Below, one piece after another: positions 25,778-36,338 of a stretch of 60,578 nucleotides of DNA. The notes under the pieces are model-generated. The model was not told where the DNA came from. It saw only the letters and a list, made by a program, of their open reading frames with translations, and did no database searches. This DNA is from Scedosporium boydii (taxonomy: Eukaryota; Ascomycota; Sordariomycetes; Microascales; Microascaceae), in assembly GCA_002221725.1 (NCBI GenBank), contig NJFT01000239.1:1-60578 (forward strand), written 5' to 3'. The position numbers and the translations under genes were made by a program. Each line of letters starts with the position of its first letter. Position 1 is the stretch's first letter.

Positions 25778-27168
25778 ATGCGCTTCACCTCCTTCCTGCT
25801 CAACGCGGCCCTCGCCGCCGCCGCCGCTCTTCCATCCATCGACATCGCCAAGCGCCAGGCCCCCGGCGCTCCCACCAAGCTCGTCGTCGGCGTGCCCAAC
25901 TCCGTGCTCCTCATCGACTTTGACGGCATCTCCTTCAACATCGTCGCCAACGCTACCGAGGCTGGCACGAACCCGAGCTGGTTGGCTTTCCGTGAGCCGA
26001 ATCTGCTCTATGCCGTTGACGAGTTTAATGCTGTGACCAAGCTCTTTGTGGTGAGTATCATCCGGCGAGTTGGTGAAAAGGAAAAGAGAGTGACAAAAGC
26101 TAACGCTTGGGTTTAAAGCTTGACCGAGACTCCAATACCCTTCAGCTGGTCCAGAACGCTGCTGGATCTGCTGGTGTTGTCCATCTCGAGTTCAACCTAG
26201 ACAAGACGAGACTGGTCGGCACCTCCTTGTAAGTTCTTAACCTCGCCCTATCTTCCTTCCCGAAAAGAAACCCCAAAAGTTGACAAAAAACCTTCAACAG
26301 CGGCGCTGGAACAGTTGACATCTGGGACATCACCGACGGCACCCTCCGCCTCCTCAAGCAAATCGCCTCCAACGACCCTCTCGGCCCCAACGCCAACCGC
26401 CAAGAGGCCCCCCACCCCCACCAATCCGTCCTCGACCCCTCCGGCCGGTTCTTCGTCGTCAATGACCTCGGAACCGACACCCTTCTGGTCATCGACTCCC
26501 AGAACGACCAATTCGAAGTCGTGAACCGCGTGCGCGTCGCCCCTGACGGCTGCGGCCCTCGCCACGGAGCTTTCTTCCCCCGCGGAGCTCAGGTTGCTAC
26601 GCACTACATCCTCCTCTGCGAGCTGCTTAACATCGTAGAGGTGTTCCAGGTCACTTACGTCGAGAACTCCATCCAGTTCGTGCCTACACAGGTCCTCAGT
26701 TCCTTCGGCCAGGATCTGCCCCCTGCCAACGCCACCACCTCCACGGCGGGTGAAATCATCGTCTCCTCCGACAACAGGGATGTCTACGTCTCCAACCGCA
26801 ACACGGGCAACCAAACCGACACCATCACGCACTTCAGGGTAAACGTCCCCACCGTAGAAGGCGGCCCCATCTCCCTCGACTTCAGCGAGAGCATCTCCTC
26901 CGGCGGCACCGTCCCGCGCATGTTCTCGCTCTCGGGCGACGAGAACCTCTTGTTCTCCACGAACCAGAACGACGGCTTCGGGCTCATCGCGCTGGCGAGG
27001 AACGGGAATAATCTTGCCGTGCAGGGCGCTGGCGATGTCGCTGTCTCGGCGGACTTTAATGCCGCGGTTGAGGCGGCGGGGACGTTGGTTTCTTCGCCTG
27101 TTGCGGCGCTGGGTGTTGATGCTTTTGGGGGCCCGAATGCTGGGCCGCAGTTTGCTATGCAGATTTAG
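25778..27168 (+). CDS. Secreted seven-bladed beta-propeller lactonase-family protein
   Basis: Three exons, 25778-26050, 26119-26228 and 26301-27168, code for 416 residues. The introns have GTGAGT and GTAAGT donors; the first has a GCTAAC branch site. The N-terminus is a signal peptide of about 17 residues, followed by a Kex2-like KR site in IDIAKRQAPG, so it is probably secreted and processed. The body matches the lactonase / 6-phosphogluconolactonase-like propeller family (PF10282 type): the blade signature DPSGRFFVVNDLGTDTLLV, the conserved CGPRHGAFFP, and AGEIIVSSDNRDVYVSNRNT followed by FSLSGDENLLF. Intracellular relatives act on sugar or muconate lactones. The secreted fungal branch has unclear substrates, so no reaction is assigned. 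Confidence 0.9.
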
Positions 27169-27990
27169 AGATGGACTCCTTCGGGTGTAATTTTGTTTCT
27201 TCCTGGATCGAATATTTGCATAGCGAATGGCGTTGACGACAGTCGAGGTGATGACGGGGATATACCTACTTGTTTATGGACACTGGCTTCCAGGTAGAAG
27301 CGTGGATACGACGATGAATGGATTGGAATATTTTTTTTTTGGTTTCTTTGATCTTTCTTGTTTGTTAAGTTTCGTTTTTGTGTTTTCTTCCTTTCTTGGA
27401 TGGACGGTAGAGGGATTCCATATTTCCTTTCTTATTTCTCTCTGTATTAGTACGATTTTGTAATGCTTTCTGTATGCTGGCATAGATCCATAGCACACAA
27501 GATGAAGAGCCAACTTTTCTTTCGCCAAGTTTCCCGTCCCTTTAGCCAGTCTCGAATCGATTTAAAGCAACACCCGGGCTCTACACTCCTTTTGAGGCGT
27601 CTCATCGTTTAGTGGCACTCGGTGATCTGACAGGTGCAAGGGGGCAAATATGCCCTGTGTTAGATGCGTTGGATGTATTGCCGAATTACTTGGGGTATGC
27701 TAGGTCTTATGCAGACCCAATTGGAGAAATTGCATTCTCAAGGGCTCATGTTTAACATCAGATACGTTTGTATTGTGAGAGGTGGATAGATTTGATCGGA
27801 GGGAGGTTTGGTTTGAGTGGTTTCACGACTTAAAAGAATATTGGTGCCTAAGGCAACCACAAGACATCACCTCAGCTCCCGAATTTTTTCAAACCTCCCA
27901 ATGCTTCACTTCAAACCGCCAGGTGACTCGGGCGACAAGACCATTCCACCAAACCAGACCCGCCCGCCCGCCGGAACCGAAAAAAAGAAA
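27169..27990. other. Intergenic, 3' region of lactonase and promoter of uL15m
   Basis: No gene is seen. The first part is T-rich (27329-27450) and fits a 3' untranslated region. The rest is the upstream region of the ribosomal protein gene. An in-frame ATG at 27901 lies upstream of the chosen start but would add a poor non-mitochondrial leader. Confidence 0.55.
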
Positions 27991-29005
27991 ATGCCTCCCA
28001 GACTCCAATTGACGCCGCAAATACGCGCGGCGCTCGCCCCCGTCCCCATGAGGCCGGCGACGCCCTCCCTCGCGACCCTCTTCACCCGACTGTCCCTCCA
28101 GAACATCCCGGCGGCCACGACGATAGCCGGGGCGAGGCGGGGCGCGCACATTCTCGCCACGTTGTCGAATAACCCGGGCGCTACTAGGAATAAGCAGAGG
28201 GTTGGTAGGGGACCGTCTTCGGGGTACGGTAAGACGTCGGGTAGGGGTCAGAAGGGTAGGAAGGCTAGGGCGAAAGTGAATGCTTGGTTTCAGGGTGGTC
28301 AGACGCCTTTGATTCGGATCAAGGGTAAGAAGGGTTTTGATAACCAGTAAGTTGTTCCCTTTCACTCTTTTTCTTTTCCTTTACCTTCAGCTGTATCTTT
28401 TGCTTGAGACCAAAACTGACGGCACATGTAGCAACGCACAACAACTCTCCGTAACGAACCTCGACCAAATCCAAGAATGGATCGACAACGGCCGCCTCGA
28501 CCCAACCAAGCAAATCACCCCCAAAGAACTCATCGAATGCGGCATCCTCGGCTCCGTCAAAGACGGCGTCAAGCTCCTGGGCCGCGGCAAAGAGACCTTC
28601 AGCCACCCTATCAATATCATGGTATCCCGGGCCTCGTCCGACGCCATCGCCGCCATCGAGCGCGCGGGCGGCCGCATCGTGACTCGGTACTACACAAAGC
28701 TGTCGATCCGGAGGCTGCTGGCGGGTACGAGCGTCAACACGGAGAAGCCGTTGCCTGTGGGCAAGGAGCACGTGGAGGCGGTGCTGGAGGAGGCGAGGCA
28801 GGGGCCGTTTAAGTATAGGCTTCCGGATCCGACGAGCCGTTGGGATATAGAGTATTATAGGGACCCGGCGCATAGGGGTTATTTGAGCCATTTGTTGCAG
28901 CCTGGGGAGAATCCTTCCTTGTTCTTTGGTGTGCCGGTTGAGAAGAGGACGAAGAAGAAGGTGCAGCATAAGAAGAAGGTGGTTGAGGAGGAGAAGATCT
29001 TCTAA
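27991..29005 (+). CDS. Mitochondrial large-subunit ribosomal protein uL15m
   Basis: Two exons, 27991-28346 and 28432-29005, code for 309 residues. The intron runs from GTAAGT to TGTAG with a CTGAC branch site. The N-terminal 35 or so residues are Arg/Ala/Pro-rich without acids, as in a mitochondrial targeting peptide. The L15 signature follows: [20 protein letters not shown] at about residues 70-90, then [15 protein letters not shown]. The downstream half holds the L15/L18e-type core ([19 protein letters not shown]) and a fungal mitochondrial C-terminal extension ending in a lysine-rich tail. It is a structural protein of the mitochondrial large ribosomal subunit (yeast counterpart MRPL10). 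The ATG at 27991 has A at -3 and gives the targeting peptide. Confidence 0.94.
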
Positions 29006-29324
29006 CGGAAGGGTTAATGGTGTGTGGTGGAAGGGTTTCGATGGACGAGAAGAGACTACCGTGTATTATCTACGTGTATATCGAGGAAAGGGGGACTATT
29101 TTGATAGACGAAAGAGGTGTGAGAGGTCTTGTATAAAACTCTAGGCATCAATTGATCTTTAAGATATATTTTCTACCACGCAACATAACCTCAAGTTCAA
29201 AGTCGGAAATGTCCAAGTGTAAATTCCACGGCATGGAACTTCGTTTGGAACGCACCTTCCCCCCGATTGTTGGCGATTCTTGGCTTATGTGTTATATATG
29301 AAAATTTGGCTCAGGTCTCTCACC

Positions 29325-29421
29325 GTCTCATGGAAGCTCAAGTGGTCGAGCGGTGACGCACTGCTTATAAACACTTCCGCAAGGCGCCGGCGTGGAACCC
29401 GGTCTGGTCAAACCATGAGAC
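29325..29421 (+). other. tRNA-like element, possibly a degenerate tRNA gene or SINE head
   Basis: The ends GTCTCATGG and CCATGAGAC pair perfectly over 9 bp like an extended acceptor stem. AAGCTCAAGTGG resembles a pol III A box and sits in a GCTC/GAGC D-like hairpin. CCGG-CGTGGAAC-CCGG resembles a T arm with a poor B box. No clean anticodon stem can be drawn and extra bases separate the T-like arm from the 3' strand, so I do not call it a functional tRNA. Confidence 0.3.
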
Positions 29422-29428
29422 GTGGAGG

Positions 29429-29463
29429 AAACTGGGAACTGGGAATTGGGAATTGGGAATTGG
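29429..29463 (+). repeat. GGGAAYT heptamer tandem repeat
   Basis: About five consecutive units of GGGAACT or GGGAATT follow directly after the tRNA-like element. Confidence 0.75.
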
Positions 29464-30500
29464 GGAGGGAGAAGTGGGAATTATTTTTTTGCTGGATTAT
29501 CTTTTGATTTTTCTTTTGCTTCTTTGCTAGGAGAGAACCTCATTTGTTCCACTGTTGAGGTTGTGATATCTTGAGGCTCGAGGGTGGATGTGAAGCGAGG
29601 TGGAGAACTTAGAGAGGTTGTTGGTTCGAAACTGGCCTGGGACATTTTGTTCCCCCTTTTATTTCTTACTAAGTACGAATTTACTTGGGTAATTAGAATG
29701 TCGGAAGCTATCAATTGCTTTTCAGTAATGTATTGATTCAGCACAATTTACGAAGTATGATGATCTTGGTCTGGGATCAATGATCTTGGGATGGGCTGCT
29801 CGTCAGGCCCGTGCCTTACAGGGGCGATGGCGCGCTGCAAGTTGCAATTGATACACTAACGTGGAGCTACTGTAACCGACAGTGCCAGGCTACGTTGCTG
29901 CACTGATGCACTGCCGACTCGTCTGCAATTGTGTGCTTCTGGCCCCGCAGCTGCTGCGGATCTAATCTGCACCGCCATGGCTTCGAAGGAGCTAACGGAT
30001 TGTTTCAGAAACATTCGCCCAGCTCTCGTCTTCGCCGAAGGCTCCAAAAAACCAAATCATCCGCTGATTCAATCCCTTCAAGTTGTTTTCTGCGAGAAGA
30101 GGTCAATCAAGATATTATCTCTCCATTGATCACCGTCCCCGCACGGATTACTGGGCTGGACTACTGCCTTGTGGTTGTTGACCAGACCTTGGTGCTGCCA
30201 CTGTAAGGCTCTGGGTACGGTACCTGAGCTGCCTTTCAGACTGGGCTTGCATCGCGCAGTCGTCATCAGCAACGCCTCGTATCGATTCGCATCTTGCACC
30301 TTGCTCCCCTGTCGGCTGCCTTTTGTTCCTCTCTTCGCCCACCCCATCCACGCCGACGCCGCCGTCGATATCGACAACAATCAGCGAGCAAGCCCCCTTG
30401 AGATACCCATTTAATAATCTTAACCACATCAACAAAATATATCAAATCTAGCCAAGTCCCGAACCAAGAGAGCAGCTTCGAACCTAATCCGTTCGCGATC

Positions 30501-33500
30501 ATGTCCCTCTTCGGCACCTCCCCGCCCGGTGAGCGCCCCTCCGTCGCGTCCCCTGCCCCACGATCCCGCGGCCTATTCGACGACGACGTCCCCTCGCGAT
30601 CATCCAACTCCCTTTTCGACGACGACGACGATGCCGGTTCCGGAACCGGTTCGCCCTGGGACATGCCCACTCCCCGGAGACGGCAATCGCGTACCGACGT
30701 CAAGACCCTCCTCCGACCCACCGACGTGCCCGAGTCCTACGTCGAACTCTTTGATAAGACGCTCGAGGAGGATGTCGGTGGCGGACTGGGCAGGATCAGC
30801 TTGCGGGGGCTCAACCATCTCTTCGCAGCGGCGAGGGTGAGCTCCGAACAGCGAGATCGCATACTGAGCATTGTGTCACCTGGGGGAGGCGAGGTGGGCA
30901 GGAATGAGTTCAATGTGCTGTTGGCGCTGATTGGACTTGCGCAGGAGGGGGAGACTGTTAGCCTAGAGACTGTCGACGAGAGAAGGAGAGGTGAGTGTTT
31001 TATTATTTGAGTGTTTTATTATTCGATTTTCCTGCTTCTTCTTCTTCTTCTTCTTCGTTTTTCATAGCCACTTTCTCTGTTTGCTGTCTCTTCTCCACAT
31101 CGTACCTTATTTGGGCTTATCTGCGGTGGTCCCTGCAGCTGTATGGGCAGCCCATGAGCTCCAACATGGAGTACAGCCGTCTCCTTTCCGGCATCATTCT
31201 CCTAGTAGAATTCCCCAAATCTTTCCATTCCCCCCACAAACTATCACAGAGGCAGAAGCTATACTCATGCGACATCCCGACTGCCCTGTACCGCAAGCAA
31301 GTAGCTTGCTCTCTTCGTTGACCTGAATATCCCCATCCCCTGCTGCTGGTTGCATTGATTGGCTGTCACGTTGCTGGGCAGTCCAATCCAGCTTCCGCTC
31401 TGCAAAACGAGCTATTTAAGCCTAACGCAGCTGGCAATTTCGGCGGGGCGCCGATGTGCAGCTGGGGGACTGTCTTTCTATTCATTCTACTTCGTATTGC
31501 CACAGGTGCTTGTGCATTTTGTTCATGCTGGCTCCGGCGCTGCTGCGGTGCTGATGCAGAAATCCACACCCCAAAATACGCCATCGAGCCGCCCATCATT
31601 TTATCTCTGCAGCCCAAAAATAGCGGCAGAAGCTAATTTTGAGCTCGCTAATCTTTCATACCAGATCTTCCCCAACCTAAGCTCATCGGCATCAACGCCG
31701 AACGCGAATTATCCACGGCCGAGCTCGCGGCAAAACCTCCCCAGAAGCCTGTAGAGCAGCCGAAACCCACGACCACGCCGCCTCGCTCCAAGGCATACGG
31801 CCCGGCCACCATGAATTACCCTGGAGATGCCGACGCGGATCCGTGGAACACGCCCGATGTGCACAAGCACCACCCGCATCACTCCGACGACGTAGTGCCT
31901 ACATTATCGACCACTGATTCGACAAATGCCCCGACAGCGACAAACGGCGATGGGCCGCGGAGCCTAGAGTCTAACGGCGGCGGTACCGATGAAGACAGCT
32001 ACCACCCATCCCTGGCCATGTCCATGCCCGCACCATCGACCGAACCGATATCGTCGTACACAAGCCCAGCACCGACTTCGCCCCCACGACACCCCTCACT
32101 CTCCGCATCTGCTACGACGGGATTACCCTCCTCCACACCATCGACGGGTGGCTGGGGAGGCCTCTACGATAATGCAAGTCTAAGCACGGCCGGCGGGTTC
32201 AGCGACACGCTGAGGAACGCACCGGCGAATCCGTTTGGCGGGCCAACGCTCCGACAAGGTAGCACGTCGCAGGAGCCGTCGCATCCGAGGGCGATTAGCA
32301 GCGGGCGGACGGGCAACGCCCTCGAGGAAACGGTCCTAGTTACCCTCATGCCAGAGAAGGAGGGCATTTTCCTGTTCCAGCACCACAATTACGAGGTTTC
32401 GAGCTCGAGGCGAGGGAGCAAAGTGGTGCGACGGTATAGCGATTTCGTCTGGCTCCTGGAGTGTTTGCATAAGAGGTATCCGTTCAGGGCGCTGCCTCCG
32501 CTGCCACCCAAGCGCGTTGCTGGTAAGGAAATATGAGTTGTGTGTCCCTGTATGTCCGCAAGACTGACCTTGTAAATCATAGTGAACGGTAACCACTTGT
32601 CGAATGATCGGGCGTTTATGGAGAAGCGACGGCGGGGTCTTGCAAGGTTCTTGAATGCGCTTGTGCGGCATCCGATTTTGAGCCAGGAACAGCTTGTCGT
32701 CATGTTCCTTACTGTGCCGACTGTAAGTTATATCTATTCTATCTGCCTGCTAGAACGTGTTGCTTACATCTTACAGGAGCTGGCCGTCTGGCGCAAACAG
32801 GCTACCATATCAGTGCAGGAGGAATTCGACGGGCGATCTCTCCCACCCGGCCTCGAGGACTCTGTACCAATAACCATCGAAGACCTCTTCTCGCGGTCCC
32901 GCGCGGGCATCAAGCGCTCTGCCGAGCTCTACATCGGTATCTGCAGCATCATGGACCGGCTCGTCAAGCGCACCGAAGGCGTAGCCGCCGACCACGGCCG
33001 TCTCGCGCTCTCCCTCGCCTCCCTTACGGAAGCTACGGCCGACACGTATGCGACCGACACGGCGGAGGTGGCGCTCATCAATGACGGGCTCATGGCCATG
33101 GGCAAGCACCTCCGCACGGGCCAGAGCCTCCTCGAAGATGAGAGCCGCGCGTGGGAGGCTGGCGTGCTGGAGGACCTCAAGAGGCAACGGGACGGGCTCA
33201 TGAGCATGCGGGACATGTTTGATCGGCGGGATAGGCTCGACCGCGATAACATTCCGTATTTGGAGAAGAGGATCGCGGCGAATGAGGCGAAGTTGGCGAC
33301 TTTGAGAGCCAAGCCGGAGGGGATGGTGAAGCCGGGGGAGCTTGAGAAGGTGGCGGAGTCGATTATCAAGGTGGGTGTTAGTTTTCTCTCTTTCCCCGGG
33401 CTATGGCTAATCTGGGAATACAGGACAAGGAATCGATCGTCAGGCAGCACAACCGCTCGGTGTTTGTGCGCGAGTGCATCCGCGACGAGTTGCGGTATTT

Positions 33501-33633
33501 CCAGGCGTCGCAGTACCACGTCTCGCGGTGGAATCAGGACTATGCACAGGAGAGGGTCAAGTACGCCGAGGTGCTGGCGGATAACTGGCGGCGCTTGCTT
33601 GACGAGCTCGAGGGCATGCCTCTTGGAGAGTGA
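30501..33633 (+). CDS. MVP1: Sorting nexin Mvp1 (PX-BAR)
   Basis: Five exons, 30501-30990, 31665-32522, 32583-32722, 32777-33370 and 33424-33633, code for 763 residues. All have GT-AG splice sites and the phases agree. The N-terminal region has the family's helical segment (ISLRGLNHLFAAARVS, NEFNVLLALIGLAQE) joined by splicing to DLPQPKLIGI. A long Ser/Pro/Thr-rich linker follows. The PX domain (about residues 345-495) carries the phosphoinositide-binding core RRYSDFVWLLECLHKRYPF and PPLPPKRV, then the basic MEKRRRGLARFLNALVRHP. The rest is a helical BAR-like domain ending in ERVKYAEVLADNWRRLLDEL. Mvp1 binds PI3P on endosomes and supports retromer-linked recycling to the Golgi or vacuolar sorting. 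The length exceeds the yeast protein because of the linker, as in other filamentous fungi. Confidence 0.93.
30991..31664 (+). other. 674-nt intron inside mvp1
   Basis: The donor is GTGAGT and the acceptor is ATACCAG, with a GCTAAT branch site about 18 nt before the acceptor. It contains a CTT repeat (31034-31055) and one TACTTCGTA copy (31488). The flanking protein sequence joins without a gap (DERRR to DLPQPK), so no internal exon is needed. Confidence 0.65.
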
Positions 33634-34288
33634 TGGGTGACCCTGAATCCTCGACTTTCCTACTTTCTCTCTATTCCTTTGGCGGCGGACGGCTTTTGTA
33701 AGTTTTTGGCTTGAGGACGCGGCACATTGACACCCACACACGCGCTTTATCGATGTCGATAACTTAATGCTTTAGCGCTTGTATTTCTTTTTCCTTCTTT
33801 TCATCTTCTGTATCCAAGCATAGCAGATATGCATCTTGCTGTTTCATTCGCTGGAAGTTTTTGTTGCTTTTACATTGTGTGTTTTATCTGTTGTTTGGAG
33901 GACTGGGCTCTGCTTGTTGATACTACTCCCGCGCTGTTCTTTTTATTTTGTTCTTGTTTACTTCTCTTGCTGGCAGTTCATTGTTTTTGAAGTCCCCGAG
34001 ATATATATTGATATCCCTATCCCTTGTTTAGCCTAGGATGTACTTCGTAATAGAGGATTGCTGAAATGGGTCGCTAGGTGGCATGTAGTGACGTGGCAGC
34101 AGATCCCTGGATGCATTCCATGATGGCGAGTGTACGAAGTGATAGAGTTTAGCTCGGCCGAAGCTAGGCTGGTTTGTGGCTTAGCCAGGCACTTGAGTCT
34201 GGCGATGGAGTCCTGCCCCTCGCGCCAGAGGCGCCCTGCCTCCTAAATTGGTATTGAGATCGGTTTATCGTCGCTCTACACTAATACT
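33634..34288. other. Intergenic between Mvp1 and the divergent pair
   Basis: The T-rich 3' region of mvp1 covers roughly 33740-34020. TACTTCGTA lies at 34041 and a near copy at 34133. The left tRNA-like repeat follows. No gene is seen. Confidence 0.6.
34139..34222 (+). repeat. Left copy of tRNA-like flanking repeat (R1)
   Basis: It shares GTGATAGAGTTTAGCT, GAAGCTA, CTGGTTT and GAGTCCTGC with the copy at 42097-42173, in the same order and orientation. An A-box-like TAGCTCGGCCG lies within a hairpin. Many differences between the copies are C/T or G/A transitions. Confidence 0.65.
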
Positions 34289-35937
34289 TCAATGTCGACC
34301 TCCTTCCGTTGTCGTGTTGCCTGCTCCCCGAACACGACATCCCGGCGGGACGTCATCCCCCTGCCAGTCACAGTACGCAACCCACAACTGCACCGCCGCC
34401 AACGCCGTCGCAGCGATCCCGAACAGCAGCGCAAGCAGCAACGCACCGCACGCCACCGTATACGCGTGCCGCGGGCCCTTCCGGCGCTCCGTCCACCGCT
34501 GCCACCACCACGTCGGCGACGGGTCCAGGGCTTCTTCGTACAGGATGTGCAGCCGGACCGCCCAGTGGGGGTACCTTTTGAATAGCTCACGCCGGTTCGT
34601 AAGAGGTCGGTCGTAGGCTTTTAGTTTGTGTCTGTTGGTGAAGGAGTCGGTTACTCTTAGTTGCTCGGGTTCGTTTGGGGTGAGGGATAGGATTCGGTGC
34701 CAGGCTTTTGATATGAAACCCGGTTGGCCGAGATGTTTTTTGGCCCAGTGGCTGTCGCGGTGGGGGAAGAGGAGTCTGTATGTCTGGAGGGTTTCGTAGA
34801 GAAATGCTGGTGAGTAAGATCCGCTTTTGGGCAGTTAGCACATCCAAGAATGCTTCTAGCTCGCAGCATTGAAGCTTACAATGGGATAGATTCATTCATG
34901 CTTTGTGCTGGGTTGACACGACCGACTGCAGCAAAGCTGGCAACATCTAACAGCCGAGGATGCCCGAAGAGCCGAAGCGTCTTAACTCCCTCCTCAAAGT
35001 CGAAGGAGAGGTGCTCGGGGAGCTGGGACGTCCACTCTATGCTAAGGTTGGCGTGCAGCCGTAGGTATCGGAACCGAAGTTTGCTTGCTTGTATACCAGC
35101 CCCGGATTCGTCGTCCGCGTTTCCCTCGTTGGGATACAGATCGTTAATTAGATGCTCCAGAGTCTGGCCGCCTTCCCAGCGTGATGCTCTCAACCCGACT
35201 AATGCATGTCCACCCTCAACGTCTGGCGATGCGTCGGGCTGCGGGTCGGTATCTAAGAAGAAGAGAAGCTTCACGGCTTGGGACAGTCCGTCGTGTATGT
35301 TAATGTGGGCTAGGTGTGATGGTATCTGTGCGATGGGCAGTGTGAAACAAAGAGGAGATTGCTGATCGTTGGAGTCGCCGTGGCCAAGAGACTCGTCGGT
35401 TTGCGTCCCCTTCGACTTCGACTGATCGCTGGAGTTGCCAGGCCTTTCCGCTTGCTTCCCCTTTGCGTTCGACCCACTTCCAGAAGCAATGGCGTTTCCT
35501 CCAGGAAGTACCACCGGTGCGGCTGCTTGTGGCTCGGGTGGCGCTCTTTTAAGTCCTTCTAAGATCTCATCTCGAGGCACGGTTGGATTTTTCCTGAGGG
35601 TGAGTATCAAGAAGAGGACGACAGCCCGAACTTCTTGCTTGGAGCATGGATGATTGCCGAGGCAGTGTGATGTTTTCCACAATTTCTGCACGCTCTCTTC
35701 ATACCACACGAATAACCGCTCGAGATCGTGAAGTACCCAGCCGGGGGGGTTAGAGAGACTCCACAGGGCTTTTATCAAGTCCCCCTTTGCTGCCAAATCT
35801 AGGGCTTCCTGACCTAGGGCTGCCCCGTCTGGAGCCGCATCCTCCGCTGCCACTGCGTTACCTCTCCCATTCCCATTTTGCCCAATGGCCGCTTCATTTC
35901 TCAAAGGTTGAAGTTCATTGGACGCGTCGAAACTCAT
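34289..35937 (-). CDS. Fungus-specific protein with C-terminal membrane anchor
   Basis: Two exons, 35937-34880 and 34823-34289, code for 530 residues. The 56-nt intron has GTAAGC, a GCTAAC branch site and an AAG acceptor. That acceptor, rather than the CAG 19 nt further on, restores a frame reading FGSYSPAFLYETLQTYR. The middle holds LSIEWTSQLPEHLSFDFEE and VKTLRLFGHPRLLDVA. Near the C-terminus WWWQRWTERRKG precedes one hydrophobic helix at about residues 474-503 (ACGALLLALLFGIAATALAA). This order matches, from memory, a family widespread in filamentous fungi whose members are usually annotated as hypothetical. Its function is unknown. A stretch near residues 110-190 is low complexity. It is transcribed away from the peptidase/CorA-like gene across a 401-bp gap. 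Confidence 0.85.
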
Positions 35938-36338
35938 GATGAGTGGCGCTAAATGTTTGGAACCGAAACTTGTGTGTAAAGATATACCTTCTGAGAAACC
36001 TGAAAGAGAAAGGACGGAGGTCGATATCCCCTACGTACTCCTACGAAGGTAGGCTTGGGGAGTTTCTGCACCACTGCCTCTTGCGCCGACCAGCCACAAA
36101 GTGGTAATTCGATGATGCATGATGTAACCCGGCCGCTGCAAAAGCGCAAATGAACTTGAAAGCATCCTGCTCTTACGGCGTTTGTCCAATGCGATGAGAG
36201 CATCTGTGCCACCCCCGCGCGAAAGTGCGTTGGGCGCCTCAAAAACACTCATTTGTCCTCAGCCCTTCGCAATCGGCCGAGACCCGAAGAGAACATTCAT
36301 ACTCGCCATGTTGAGATCGAAAGTGCAGCGGCGCAAGA
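35938..36338. promoter_or_regulatory. Bidirectional promoter region of the divergent pair
   Basis: The 401 bp separate the two divergent start codons, so both genes probably share control elements here. An upstream ATG at 36308 opens a 14-codon frame that overlaps the plus-strand start. No clear TATA box is seen. Confidence 0.55.

Larger units (their letters stand above)
29006..30500. other. Intergenic with a tRNA-like element and a heptamer repeat
   Basis: No protein gene is seen. It contains the tRNA-like inverted repeat (29325-29421), the GGGAAYT repeat (29429-29463), TACGAAGTA at 29749, and the upstream region of mvp1, which is C-rich near 30300-30410. Confidence 0.55.

Noticed and set aside
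27817..27990. N-terminal extension of uL15m from an upstream in-frame start
   Set aside because: The extension has no targeting character, whereas starting at 27991 gives a normal mitochondrial presequence.
29325..29421. Functional tRNA gene
   Set aside because: The anticodon arm does not pair and the B box is poor, so only a tRNA-like element is reported.
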